Shown in pieces: positions 45,270-54,990 of a stretch of 64,000 bases of DNA. Location: contig CAWADK010000027.1 of NCBI GenBank assembly GCA_963780715.1, forward strand, positions 11,543 through 75,542. Reading direction: 5' to 3'. The DNA is from JALORV01 sp963780715. GTDB lineage: Bacteria; Pseudomonadota; Gammaproteobacteria; Burkholderiales; Burkholderiaceae_F. The notes beneath the pieces were generated by a model. That model was not told the origin of the DNA. It did no database searches and saw only the letters and a list, made by a program, of their open reading frames with translations. Every line of letters starts with the position of its first letter. Position 1 is the first letter of the stretch. The translations under genes were made by a program, and so were the position numbers.

Positions 45270-46709
45270 ATGTCAAAGCGCACGCGCATCTTCCTCGGCG
45301 TCGTCGTGGTCTACATCGCCGCGGTGGTCTTCCTCCTGTATCGCGTCAGTCTCGATCTCGATCCGCGCTACCGCGAGTCCGCCGAGGAGTCGCTGGTCGA
45401 TACCGCCAATTTGCTCGCCACGCTGCTCGAACGGCAGGCCTACAGCGGAGTGATCCAGACCGAGGACCTGGAACGCACGCTGCAGCAACTGGTCAAGCGG
45501 CCGCTCAACGCCCGCATCTTCAACGTCCAGAAGACACGCATCGACCTGCACGTCTATGTGACCGATGCCAACGGCGTCGTGCTGTTCGATTCGGCGGGGC
45601 GCGACGTGGGCAAGGACTACCGCACATGGATCGACGTCGGCCGCACGCTCGCGGGCCAGTACGGCGCCCGCACGACCCTTGCGGACCCCGGCGATCCGAC
45701 GTCCGCCGTGATGTACGTGGGAGCGGCGATCCGCGAGCGCGGCGCGCCCGATGCCGCCGACGAGATTGTCGGCATGGTCGGCGTGGGCAAGCCGATCGCC
45801 GCGTTTTCACCGTTCATCGCGAACGCCCGCGACAAGCTCATCATCGTCGGCGTCATCGCGGTGGCTGCCTTCGCATTGCTGCTGCTGATGGTCACCGTCT
45901 GGCTGGTCCGTCCCTTCGGCCTGGTGACCGATGTCTGGCGTGCGTTGCGCGCGCGGCCGGGCGAAGCGCGGCCCCTGGCGCACTCGGTGCGGGCGGCATT
46001 CTCCGACATGCGCGACGCGCTGGCGGGCAAGAGCTATGTCGACGAGTACGTCGCCGCGCTGACGCACGAGATCAAGAGTCCGCTCGCGGCGATCCGCGGC
46101 GCCGCCGAGTTGCTGCGCGAACCGCTGCCCGAGGACGCCCGCATCCGCTTCGTCGGCAACGTCGAGGAACAGGCCCGGCGCGCGCAGGACCTGGTGGAGC
46201 GCATGCTGGAACTGTCGGGCCTGGAGCGCAAGCGCGCGCTGCCGCAGAAGGAGATCGTGGCACTGGCCGAGATCGCCGACGCCGTGCGCGACGAGATGAC
46301 GCCACTGGCGACACAGCGCAACGTCGAGCTCTTCATCGACGTCGATCCCGACCTCACCGTCATGGGTGACCGCTTCCTGCTGCAGCGGGCCCTGGCGAAC
46401 CTGGTGTTCAACGCCGTTGAGTTCTCGCCCCGGGAAACCACCGTCACCGTCGACGCGCACGAAGTGCGCGGGCGGGTGGAACTGACGGTACGCGACCACG
46501 GGCCCGGCCTGCCGCCATTCGCCGAGGAGCGGGTGTTCGAGAAGTTCTTCTCGCTGCCGCGGCCGGACACGGGCCGCAAGGGAACGGGGCTCGGCCTCGC
46601 ATTCGTGCGCGAAGTCGCGACGCTGCATGGAGGCGCCGCCCGGCTGTCCAACCATCCGGACGGCGGCGCCATCGCCACCCTGGCGCTGCCTCGACGCCGG
46701 TTGCGCTGA
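45270..46709 (+). CDS. creC: sensor histidine kinase CreC
   Basis: The 479-aa product has two membrane helices (about residues 7-25 and 190-210) around a periplasmic domain with LHVYVTDANGVVLFDSAGRD (CreC-type PAS-like), then a DHp helix with the H-box ALTHEIKSPLAAIRG and a catalytic domain (LANLVFNAVEFSPRE, VRDHGPGLPPFAEE, KGTGLGLAFVREV). It lies 82 bases after creB. The kinase and regulator should pair. Confidence 0.92.
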   Translation: MSKRTRIFLGVVVVYIAAVVFLLYRVSLDLDPRYRESAEESLVDTANLLATLLERQAYSGVIQTEDLERTLQQLVKRPLNARIFNVQKTRIDLHVYVTDANGVVLFDSAGRDVGKDYRTWIDVGRTLAGQYGARTTLADPGDPTSAVMYVGAAIRERGAPDAADEIVGMVGVGKPIAAFSPFIANARDKLIIVGVIAVAAFALLLLMVTVWLVRPFGLVTDVWRALRARPGEARPLAHSVRAAFSDMRDALAGKSYVDEYVAALTHEIKSPLAAIRGAAELLREPLPEDARIRFVGNVEEQARRAQDLVERMLELSGLERKRALPQKEIVALAEIADAVRDEMTPLATQRNVELFIDVDPDLTVMGDRFLLQRALANLVFNAVEFSPRETTVTVDAHEVRGRVELTVRDHGPGLPPFAEERVFEKFFSLPRPDTGRKGTGLGLAFVREVATLHGGAARLSNHPDGGAIATLALPRRRLR

Positions 46710-46719
46710 CCGCTGTGCG

Positions 46720-49059
46720 TCAGCGTGGTCGCGCTGTCAGCAGTGCATGCATGGCGCTGCGCAGCCTGGCCGGCGCCACTGGCTTGGTCAGCAGCAGCAA
46801 GCCGCTTTCCTTCACGCGAGCGAGCTCCCGCGCCCCGGTGTCGCCGGAGATCAGCAGTGCAGGCACGTCAGTGCCAAGGTGCTCGCGCAGTTGTTCGACC
46901 AGGCCGATACCGTCGATCTCCTGCCCGAGCCGCAGGTCGGCCAGCAAGACATCGGGCGTGAAACCCGGCCGCAGCTGATCGAACGCGTCCGCGAGGCCAT
47001 GTGCGGTGCGTACCTCGACACCCCAGCCGGCCAGCAGGCGTCGCGTGGCTTCGCAGATGTCCGGGTCGTCGTCGATCACCAGCGCGCGAGCGACGGTGAA
47101 TGGCGACACCGGAGGCGCACTCTCCTCCACCCGCGCGGCGTCGACGGGAGCGTCGGCCGCCGGCAGCGTCAGTTCAAAGCACGAACCGCGGCCAACGACG
47201 GAGCGGAACGTCAGCGGATGGTCCAGCAGGACCGTGAGTCGACGCACGATGGCGAGTCCGAGTCCGAGCCCCTTGCGCCGGTCGCGCCCCGGATTTCCGA
47301 TCTGGTAGAACTCGTCGAAGATCAGCGCGCGCTGGTCGTCCGGAATTCCGCCTCCGGTGTCCCAGACCTGCACCCGCACCCGCAGCCCGCGCCCGCGCGC
47401 GCCGATCAGCACGCCCCCATGCTGCGTGTAACGCAGCGCATTCGACACGAGATTCGTCAGGACGCGCTCGAGCAGGATCGGATCCGAGTTGACGGCCAGC
47501 GCCGTCGGAACGAAGCGCAGTGCCAGACCCTTGGCCACCGCCTCGCCAACGAACCCGGTTTCCAGCCGATCGAACAAGGGCTGCAAGGCCAGGTTGGCGC
47601 GGCGCACCTCGACCACGCCAGCATCCAGTCGCGACACATCGAGCAGTTCGTCGAACAGCCGGTCGAGTGCGCCGATGGAGTCTCCGATGCGGCCCACCAG
47701 GTCGTGGCCTTCAGACGTTCCGACCACATCCCGGAGCGCGCTGGCAAACAGGCCCAGGGAGTGCAGGGGCTGGCGCAGATCGTGGCTGGCGGCCGCGAAG
47801 AAGCGCGACTTGGCAATATTGGCCTGCTCGGCGGACGCGCGCGCGGACTCGACCTGCTCGAGCCGCCGATGCAGTTCCACGTTGGCCTGGTCGACCCGCT
47901 GCTCGAGGTCCCGGTTGAGCAGCTCGAAGTCGGCATAGGCCTTGTGGTAGCGCTCCAGCAGCATCCATCCGGTGAACAGCACGACGGCGACGCCGGAATA
48001 CGGATTCAGGATCAACACGCGGTCGGAGTCCGGATAAAGCGACCGGATGAAGTCGAAGATCGCCACGAAGACACCGATCGACCCTGCCACGAAAAGCGCA
48101 TAACCGGTCTTGGTGCGCAGCTCGAGCGCGTAGCGCAGCACGGCCGCCAGTGCTATTCCGATGAAGATCAGCACACACAGCCGCACACCGATCGACGCCT
48201 GCAGGCCCCAGCCGAAGTCGTCGCCGAGGTAGAGCACCGGCGCGGCAGCCACCGCGATCCCCACCGCGAACCGTTCCATGGCACGGGACTGCCGATACGC
48301 GAAGCGCAGGAAGAACACGCCCAGCAGCACAGGCCACCAGACGTACAGCGCCATCGTGAACACGCCCCAGTGCCGTCCCGGCAGCAGCGGCGTCGGCCAC
48401 TGGTAGAGCAGGATCTGCACCGCCCAGAGCATGGAGCCGCACGCCAGCAGCATGAACAGGTCCTGGTCGCGCCGCCCGCTCCACAGTCCCAGAGAGACCA
48501 GTCCAATCGCGAACAGGATGACACCCATGGCCATCGGCCCGGCGTGAAACGCCAGCCAACGGCGAAACGCCAGCTTCTCGACCAGCTCCGCCGGGCCGAC
48601 ATAGAGAATTCCCAGTTGGCGGTAGCGCGAGCCGGCGGGCGCGAACAGCTCGAGTGTCAGCGTGTTCGGACCGATACGTGCAGAAACTCGACCGGCACGC
48701 GAAATGACGGCGTCGAGCGGTAACTGGCGATGTTGACCGTCGGGGAGTTCGCGTCACCCGTTTCGTCCACGAAGCGCCCGTTGACGGACGCCCGGAACGT
48801 CAGGCCCGTGCGGGCCACGTATACCGAGGTCGGTTCGGCCAGCGCGGCGACACCGAAGGTCAGGTCGACTCGGGTTCCCTGGATGAACTCGGATTCCTTC
48901 CAGCTGTGCGGCAGCGAGATCGGACTGACCGTCAGCGGCCTGCGCGTGGTCCACCTTGTCGACTCCGGCCGGCGGCGCAAGACTGCAGCCGGCAAGCAGG
49001 ACGGCCGCCAGCGTCAGCAGCAGCAAGACTTCCCGCCTCGGACTCGCGTGAAAATTCAT
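46720..49059 (-). pseudogene. hybrid histidine kinase with 7TM sensor, two frameshifts
   Basis: The last 604 codons are intact: seven-helix membrane region, coiled coil, DHp with AAASHDLRQPLHSLG, catalytic domain (NLVSNALRYTQHGG, DTGGGIPDDQ, KGLGLGLAIVRRL) and a C-terminal receiver (ALVIDDDPDICEA, LLADLRLGQ, TKPVAPARL). The N-terminus is split. It begins MNFHASPRREVLLLLTLA at 49059 with a lipobox-like LLAGCS, changes frame near 48945 (one extra G) and again near 48680 (TTT for an expected TTTT). Together they give a periplasmic beta domain (LTVSPISLPHSWKESEFI; FRASVNGRFVDE). The total length is 3n, as one insertion plus one deletion predicts. It is divergent from the response regulator at 49116. 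Confidence 0.8.
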
Positions 49060-49115
49060 GTCCGGACTGCTTCCCCTTGCCTGCGGCGCATCGGCGGGCG
49101 TATGTTCACCGCGCG

Positions 49116-49808
49116 ATGCCGCACGCACCTTACCGCCCCGACCCGGACGCCGCCAGTGGCAGCCTGAGAATCCTGCTCGCCGACGACCACGAAATGGTCC
49201 GACTGGCAATGCGCCATGCGCTGTCTGCGCTGGCCGCTGACATCGAGTGGCTGGAGGCCGCCAACGCCGCGGACGTCGAGCGGCTGGCGGACCGCGACGC
49301 CGACCTGGCACTGCTCGACCTGCACATGCCCGGATCCGACGGTGTGCCCTGGATCGGTCGCCTGCGCGACCGCTGCCCGACGCTGCCGATCATCGTCGTC
49401 TCAGCCGAGGAATCGCCGTCGCTGGTGCGCGAACTGATCAACTCGGGCGTGGCCGGCTTCATTCCGAAGTCGGACACGGCGGCGGTGATCCTGCAGGCGG
49501 TGCGCCTGGTCCTGTCGGGCGGCACGTACGCGCCGCTGCGGCTGCTCGGCGGTGGGGACAGGAGCGCGAACGGCACGGTCAGCGCGGAACGGCAGGAGGC
49601 GCCCAACCACGGCCTGACGCAGCGGCAGCTCGAGGTCCTTGCGCTGCTGGCGCGCGGAATGCCGAACAAGCTGATCGCGCGTGAACTCGGCCTCTCGGAA
49701 GGAACCGTCAAGGTGCATCTGCTCGCGATCTTCCGTGCGCTCGACGTCAGCAACCGCACTGAAGCCGTCGTCGCTGCGCAAAAAAAACTCCAGACGACCG
49801 GAGGCTGA
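49116..49808 (+). CDS. LuxR/NarL-family response regulator
   Basis: The 230-aa product has a receiver (RILLADDHEMVRLAMRHAL, Asp in LALLDLHMPGSDG, Lys in AGFIPKSDTAA) and a helix-turn-helix output (LTQRQLEVLALLARGMPNKL, ELGLSEGTVKVHLLAIFRAL). It is divergently transcribed from the hybrid kinase, sharing a 56-base gap, and is the likely target of its phosphorelay. The start at 49116 follows a short gap with no clear ribosome-binding site. Its 3' end overlaps a minus-strand terminator. Confidence 0.9.
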   Translation: MPHAPYRPDPDAASGSLRILLADDHEMVRLAMRHALSALAADIEWLEAANAADVERLADRDADLALLDLHMPGSDGVPWIGRLRDRCPTLPIIVVSAEESPSLVRELINSGVAGFIPKSDTAAVILQAVRLVLSGGTYAPLRLLGGGDRSANGTVSAERQEAPNHGLTQRQLEVLALLARGMPNKLIARELGLSEGTVKVHLLAIFRALDVSNRTEAVVAAQKKLQTTGG

Positions 49809-49826
49809 GCCCCGGAACGCCTGGAG
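49780..49826 (-). terminator. probable intrinsic terminator for the rhodanese gene
   Basis: On the minus strand CTCCAG (49826-49821) pairs with CTGGAG (49793-49788), enclosing a second CCGG/CCGG pairing, and is followed by eight Ts (49787-49780). It overlaps the last codons of the plus-strand regulator gene. Confidence 0.55.
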
Positions 49827-49843
49827 TGCCAGGGAACTGTCGG

Positions 49844-50542
49844 TCAGCGACGTCGGGCCATGAGCGCGGAGTGCGCCTCAGCGGTCCATGGCAGGCCCGC
49901 ATTCTTCCAACCATTGAGGGAACGCCGGCCGTCCGGCCCGATGTCCCCTTCGTATCCGTCCACGACACTGACCACGTTGCGATAGCCGAGCAAAGACAAC
50001 GCGTCCGCCGCCTGCGCGCTGCGGTCGCCCGCACGGCACAGCAGCATCACGACGGTGTCGTGCGTGGCGCCGCGACGACGCAGTTCGCTGTCAAGTTGTG
50101 CCGAGAAGCGGGGGTTGGTCTTCATCGACCAGGCGCCCCTCGCATCGTCCCAGACGAGCGGCTGGACGAAGTCGCGGTAGGGCACGTTGAGGTCCACCAC
50201 CTTCGGATGGCCGGTCAGCCCGAGTTCCACCGGGCTGCGGATGTCGACGAACACCACCTCGTCCGGATTCCGGCGCTTGATCGCTTCGGCATGTACCGCA
50301 TCGACGTACAGGCCACTGCCGGTGCGCTTGTGCAGCGGGACCTCCGGTTCAGCAAGCAGTTCGCTGGCGTCGAGCCGGAACGGGTCCGGACTCGCAACGC
50401 GGTCGCCGTCGCAGGTCGCGAAGGCTTCGATGTCCACGGCGTAGTGCGGACACGCGCTGTCCGCCACGACACGCGGGCCGGCCATGACCGCCGTGGCCAG
50501 CGTGCCCATCCCGAGTAGTAGCGAATATCGCTTCAGTTTCAT
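49844..50542 (-). CDS. periplasmic rhodanese-like protein
   Basis: The 232-aa product has a signal peptide (MKLKRYSLLLGMGTLATAVMA) and a rhodanese domain with VVFVDIRSPVELGLTGHPKV and the active-site loop VVMLLCRAGDRSAQAADAL, where Cys is the sulfur carrier. It may bind persulfide in the periplasm. The N-terminal extension (ACPHYAVDIEAFATCDGDRV) has two more Cys. It is on the strand opposite the exosortase genes. Confidence 0.85.
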   Translation of the reverse strand: MKLKRYSLLLGMGTLATAVMAGPRVVADSACPHYAVDIEAFATCDGDRVASPDPFRLDASELLAEPEVPLHKRTGSGLYVDAVHAEAIKRRNPDEVVFVDIRSPVELGLTGHPKVVDLNVPYRDFVQPLVWDDARGAWSMKTNPRFSAQLDSELRRRGATHDTVVMLLCRAGDRSAQAADALSLLGYRNVVSVVDGYEGDIGPDGRRSLNGWKNAGLPWTAEAHSALMARRR

Positions 50543-50651
50543 GCCGGATCCCAGGGACTGCGACCGTAAACGGCGCGCGCGGGGAATGCACTCCAACAGG
50601 CGACGTATGCCAAACGGCCTAAGCGCCCCCTGCATGCATCCGCCGCCCGAC

Positions 50652-50969
50652 TCAGCCGCGGATGTCTTCGCCACGATCAAGACGCGTTTGTGCTGAATCG
50701 GTTTCGCGAGCGGCGGCCACGACAGACTGTGCCGCCGGCGCGGCGGTCGCCATCGCCGCGTGCGGCTCAATGAAGGCATAGGCCCTGGCGTCTTCGGGCG
50801 TGACATCGGTCGGCCTGACGCGCTGGGCGGGCGGTGCTGCTTCGAACGTGGCGACGACGATGCCGCCGACTACGAGGGCCGCGGCGATGGCACGCAAACC
50901 GCGCGCCAGGCGCACATAACGGATCTCGTCGTCCGAAGGCGGCAGGGACCTTCTCAATTCGATTCGCAT
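50652..50969 (-). CDS. small single-pass membrane protein of unknown function
   Basis: The 105-aa product has a basic N-terminus, one membrane helix (GLRAIAAALVVGGIVVATF) and an Ala/Pro-rich, acidic periplasmic tail. There is no recognisable domain. It lies 109 bases upstream of the rhodanese gene and is divergent from the VIT genes. The ATG at 50969 is preceded by a GGAGAAG-type sequence. Confidence 0.55.
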   Translation of the reverse strand: MRIELRRSLPPSDDEIRYVRLARGLRAIAAALVVGGIVVATFEAAPPAQRVRPTDVTPEDARAYAFIEPHAAMATAAPAAQSVVAAARETDSAQTRLDRGEDIRG

Positions 50970-51205
50970 GGACTTCTCCGAGGTTGGTCGGCAGCGATTT
51001 GCTGGCAGACCAGATCGTCCATGCCAGGCGCCCCGTTGACCATTCATCGCTTGGCCTAGGGTTCGACGACATCCGGCATAGGCTGTTCGTCAGCCAGCTT
51101 TCACACCGTCTTCACATTCGACGCGCCGTCACTTCGTCATCGCTTCGCACGCGGCGCCGATCGTTCGTCCCGTACCCGCACCGCGGGCCCTTCGAGGAGA
51201 ACGAG

Positions 51206-52066
51206 ATGACGGCCTTCACCTTGCTTCGGGATGGCGCCATGACGGCGGCCCAACTGCTGGCCCTGCTGTTCGCAGCACCGGCAGCAGCCACACCCCCCAC
51301 CCCCGCGACTCAGACGACGGCTCGGGTCGACCCGGGCAGCGCGACACCGCTGCCGCCGGCGCTGCTCGTGGCCCGCGACCTGCACCTGACGAGTTCCGCA
51401 TTCGATGTACGAATGCTCGGGTCGTTGGCCGACATCCGCGTCGTGCAGGCCGTCCACAACGCCGGCCCGCACCCGATCGACCTGGGTGCACGGCTGCCGG
51501 CCACGGACCAGCACGTCGAACGCCTTCGCGTCGAGCGCGCGGGACGCGCGGTCGATCTGGTCGCTGGCGACTTCGACGGCTGCGGCGGCGACGAAGATCC
51601 GCACGACGGGCACGCCCAGACGGCATTCGACGAGGCGCTCGCCGACGTACTGTCGTTGCCGGCCGGCCAGCAGGCGACGATCGAAGTCGTCACCGTCGAG
51701 GTGCTCGAGCGCCAGGCGGGCGCCTGGCGCCTCGCCTTGCCGGCGACGATTCTGCCGCTCACCGCGCAGGCCGTGCTGATCCACCAGATCGGCGGACCCG
51801 TGCTGATCGTCGTGCCGCCGGCCGGCAGCCTTGGCGAAGCTACGTTGACACTGCGGCCCGACGGCAGCGCAGCGCAAGTCATCGCGCTCGGCCGTGCGGA
51901 CGGCGCGGCTTTTGCAGTGCCTCTCGCCGATGCCACGGCCCTGGCGCAACTCGCCGACGGCGCCGTCGAGCTCGAGGTTGTGCACGGTGAACAACGGTTG
52001 TGGACCAGCCTGCCGCCATCGGTCCGACGCGCCGACGTCGACGCGATCGCACGCCACTCTCGCTGA
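51206..52066 (+). CDS. exported VIT-domain-like protein
   Basis: The 286-aa product has a signal-like segment (MTAAQLLALLFAAPAAATP) and a region (residues about 50-190; SAFDVRMLGSLADIRVVQAV, NAGPHPIDLGARLPATDQHV) whose strand pattern parallels the VIT domain of the next gene. No vWA domain and no C-terminal sorting signal follow. GGAG precedes the ATG by eight bases. It is 12 bases before the VIT-vWA gene, so both are probably made together; it may be a companion to that protein. I infer the VIT relation from pattern only. Confidence 0.65.
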   Translation: MTAFTLLRDGAMTAAQLLALLFAAPAAATPPTPATQTTARVDPGSATPLPPALLVARDLHLTSSAFDVRMLGSLADIRVVQAVHNAGPHPIDLGARLPATDQHVERLRVERAGRAVDLVAGDFDGCGGDEDPHDGHAQTAFDEALADVLSLPAGQQATIEVVTVEVLERQAGAWRLALPATILPLTAQAVLIHQIGGPVLIVVPPAGSLGEATLTLRPDGSAAQVIALGRADGAAFAVPLADATALAQLADGAVELEVVHGEQRLWTSLPPSVRRADVDAIARHSR

Positions 52067-52078
52067 CTGGGCACGACG

Positions 52079-54109
52079 ATGTCCACGTCAAATTCTGTCC
52101 GGGCGACACGCTCGTCGCTGAGGGCCGCACTCGGTGCCGCCAGTCTGATGCTGTGCCTGTTGCCGGGCCTGGTACGCGGCCAGGCGACCGAAGGCGCCGA
52201 CAAGACGCTCTCGCCCTATTTCGTTGTCGAGCAGGCGGCCCCCGGCGTCGATGCGCTGCCGCTGAAGTCGACCCAGGTCGACGTCAAGGTCAGCGGCGTC
52301 ATCGCCGACGTACGCGTGACCCAGCGTTACCGCAACGAAGGCACCACGCCGATCGAGGCGCGCTATGTCTTTCCGGCCTCGACGCGCGCGGCAGTCACGG
52401 CGATGACGATGCGCATCGGCGACCGTGTCGTACAGGCACAGATCCGCGAGAAGCAGGCCGCGCGCCGCGAGTACGAGGGTGCGAAACGCGAGGGCAAGAG
52501 CGCGTCGCTGCTCGAGCAGCACCGCCCCAACGTGTTCCAGATGGCGATTGCCAACGTCATGCCCGGCGACGAGATCACGGTCGACCTGCGCTACGCGGAA
52601 ACCGTTGTTCCGACCGACGGCGTCTACCGCTTCGTATTCCCCACCGTCGTCGGGCCGCGCTACAACGGCGCACCGGGACGCGAGAGCCACCAGCCCGAAA
52701 CCTGGATCGCCCAGCCCACATTGCGTGCCGGCGTCGCTCCGAAAGCGGCGTTCGCCATGAACGTCGAGATCAGCGCACCGGTGCCAGTGCAGGAGTTGCG
52801 TTCACCGACGCATCGACTCGAAGTCGCCGGAGGCGATCTCAGCGTGCGGGCCACGCTGGCACCGGCGGCGGAGCATGCGGACCGCGACGTCGTTCTCGAG
52901 TATCGCCTGGCCGGTCGCGCGATCGCTTCAGGCGTTCTGCTGCACGAAGGGCCCGAGGAGAACTTCTTCCTCGCAATGATCGAGCCGCCGGCGCGCGTGC
53001 CGAGCGCGGCGATCGTCCCGCGCGACTACGTCTTCGTGCTCGACGTCTCGGGTTCGATGCATGGCTTTCCCATCGAGACCGCCAAGACACTGCTGCGCGG
53101 CCTGGTCGCGAACCTGCGTCCGACCGACACCTTCAACATCATTCCCTTCGCCGGCGGCCACTCAAAGCTCGCATCGCGATCGCTGCCGGCCACACGCGAG
53201 AACGTCGACGCCGCGGTCAGCTTCATCAACGCGCAACGCGGCGGCGGTTCGACCGAGTTGCTGGCGGCGCTGCGGGCGGCACTCGCCATGCCATCGGACA
53301 CGGATCGCGCCCGCAGCTTCGTCGTCATCACCGATGGCTACGTGTCTATCGAGAAGGAGGCCATGGACCTGGTCCGCGCCAACCTCGGCACGGCCAACGT
53401 ATTTGCCTTCGGAATCGGCTCGTCGGTCAACCGTCATCTGATCGAAGGGCTGGGGCGTGCCGGTCGCGGCGAGTCGTTCGTCGTGCTGAACGCGCAGCAA
53501 GCCGCGGTCGAGGCCGACCGCTTCCGCAGTTACATCGAGGCACCTGTGCTGACGCGCATCCGAATCAACTTTCGCGGCTTCGACGCCTACGACGTCGACC
53601 CGCCGCAGGTGCCGGACCTGTTCGCCCAGCGGCCGATCGTGCTGACTGGCAAGTTCCGCGGTGAGCCAAACGGTTCGATCGAGATTGAAGGCATCACCGC
53701 CGCCGGGGCCTTCCATCACTCGATCGATGTCGCGGCCGGCGCGACGCGACGCGACGCACCCGCGCTGGCGACGCTGTGGGCCCGCAGCCGAGTCGCCACC
53801 CTCGGCGACTACCAGAAGCTGGTCAACGATGCGACGGCGGCGCAGGAGATCACCGCGCTCGGGCTGAAGTACGGACTGCTCACGGATTACACGTCGTTCA
53901 TCGCCGTCGACCACGTGGTACGCAATCCGACCGGTCAGCAAACGAGCGTCGATCAGCCGCAGGCGCTGCCGGCCGGCGTCAGCGAACTGGCCGTCGGCCA
54001 GGTGCCGAGCACGCCCGAGCCCGAGTTCCTGTCGATGACCCTCGCCGCGGGCGGTCTGGTGTGGTGGCTGCGCCGCCGTCGCAACGGGAAGGAACGCCAT
54101 GCGACGTGA
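52079..54109 (+). CDS. VIT and vWA domain protein with PEP-CTERM-type sorting tail
   Basis: The 676-aa product has a signal peptide (LGAASLMLCLLPGLVRGQA), a VIT domain (about residues 60-190: VDVKVSGVIADVRVTQRYRN, YVFPASTRAAVTAMTMRIG, MAIANVMPGDEITVDLRYAE) and a vWA domain with an intact MIDAS (VFVLDVSGSMHGF, STEL, VVITDGYVS). The C-terminus reads TPEPEFLSMT, then a hydrophobic stretch and RRRR, which is a PEP-CTERM-type tail for exosortase cleavage. It should be anchored or released outside by the exosortase encoded next, whose start overlaps this stop. The substrate of the vWA domain is unknown. Confidence 0.88.
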   Translation: MSTSNSVRATRSSLRAALGAASLMLCLLPGLVRGQATEGADKTLSPYFVVEQAAPGVDALPLKSTQVDVKVSGVIADVRVTQRYRNEGTTPIEARYVFPASTRAAVTAMTMRIGDRVVQAQIREKQAARREYEGAKREGKSASLLEQHRPNVFQMAIANVMPGDEITVDLRYAETVVPTDGVYRFVFPTVVGPRYNGAPGRESHQPETWIAQPTLRAGVAPKAAFAMNVEISAPVPVQELRSPTHRLEVAGGDLSVRATLAPAAEHADRDVVLEYRLAGRAIASGVLLHEGPEENFFLAMIEPPARVPSAAIVPRDYVFVLDVSGSMHGFPIETAKTLLRGLVANLRPTDTFNIIPFAGGHSKLASRSLPATRENVDAAVSFINAQRGGGSTELLAALRAALAMPSDTDRARSFVVITDGYVSIEKEAMDLVRANLGTANVFAFGIGSSVNRHLIEGLGRAGRGESFVVLNAQQAAVEADRFRSYIEAPVLTRIRINFRGFDAYDVDPPQVPDLFAQRPIVLTGKFRGEPNGSIEIEGITAAGAFHHSIDVAAGATRRDAPALATLWARSRVATLGDYQKLVNDATAAQEITALGLKYGLLTDYTSFIAVDHVVRNPTGQQTSVDQPQALPAGVSELAVGQVPSTPEPEFLSMTLAAGGLVWWLRRRRNGKERHAT

Positions 54110-54990
54110 ACACTACGGGCGCATCGGCCGCACCATGCCGTCGCCGCTGTACGGCGTGCTGGTCGAGGGCGGAGTCGAGGACGACGGCCCGACGATCCAG
54201 CCTGCGCGCTGGCGCGTTTCACTGCCGCGCGAGTGGTGGCTGCCGGCCGCCCTGGCTGGTGGCGCTCTGGCCGCACTGGACCTATGTCGCCCGACGCCTG
54301 TTCGACGGCTCCGATGAGCCATGGGGCATCCTGGCGCTGGCGACCGTCGCGGTCCTGCTGTGGCGCGAGCGCGGGGAACTGGTCACGCCGCCGCGTGCCG
54401 CACTGGTGGCGAGCGGCGCGCTGGCGGTCGTCGCCGCGCTCGCGGAACTCGTGCTGCCGGATCTCGCGGCCGCCGCGGTCGCGATGCTGGCCGTCGGCAC
54501 ATACCTCGTGCATGCGCTGCGCCGACCAGCCACAGCACTCGTCGTCCTGCTGCTGCTCGCGCTGCCGATCATCGCGTCGCTGCAGTTCTACCTCGGTTAT
54601 CCGCTGCGACTGCTTGTTGCACATGCCAGCGCGCTGCTGCTTTCACTCATGGGGATCAGCGCCACGGCCGCCGGCGCGTCGATCGTGCATGACGGCACCA
54701 CGGTGCTGATCGATGCGCCCTGCGCTGGCATCGGCATGCTGTGGATCGGCAGCTTCGTCGCCGCGCTGCTTTCATACCTGCACGCCGCCGACGCACGCCG
54801 CACGCTGCTAAATGGAGTCTCCGCGGGACTCCTGGTGCTGCTCGCGAACATCGCCCGCAACGTCGTTCTGTATTTCCCGGAGTCTGGCCGCGTGCAGTGG
54901 CCTGCCTGGTCACACGAGATCGTGGGACTGCTGGCATTGGCCGCCGCGATCGTTCCGCTGGCATGGCTCGCCTCGCGGAGGATTTCATGA
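54099..54990 (+). pseudogene. exosortase, frameshifted
   Basis: Exosortases are multi-pass membrane peptidases that process PEP-CTERM proteins. The frame starts at the ATG at 54099, overlapping the stop of the VIT-vWA gene, and runs through PREWWLPAAL. Near 54258-54270 it changes frame (one extra G in CTGGCTG restores WLPAALLVALWPHWTYVARR). The rest has the helices and catalytic residues: Cys in DAPCAGIGMLW, Arg in NIARNVVLY and His in WSHEIVG. Length is 3n+1, fitting one inserted base. I cannot assign a subtype. Likely functional in the true genome. Confidence 0.82.

Noticed and set aside
46627..48723. A 698-codon plus-strand frame opposite the hybrid kinase
   Set aside because: The opposite strand has all kinase motifs in frame; this one has only Arg/His/Gln-rich sequence.
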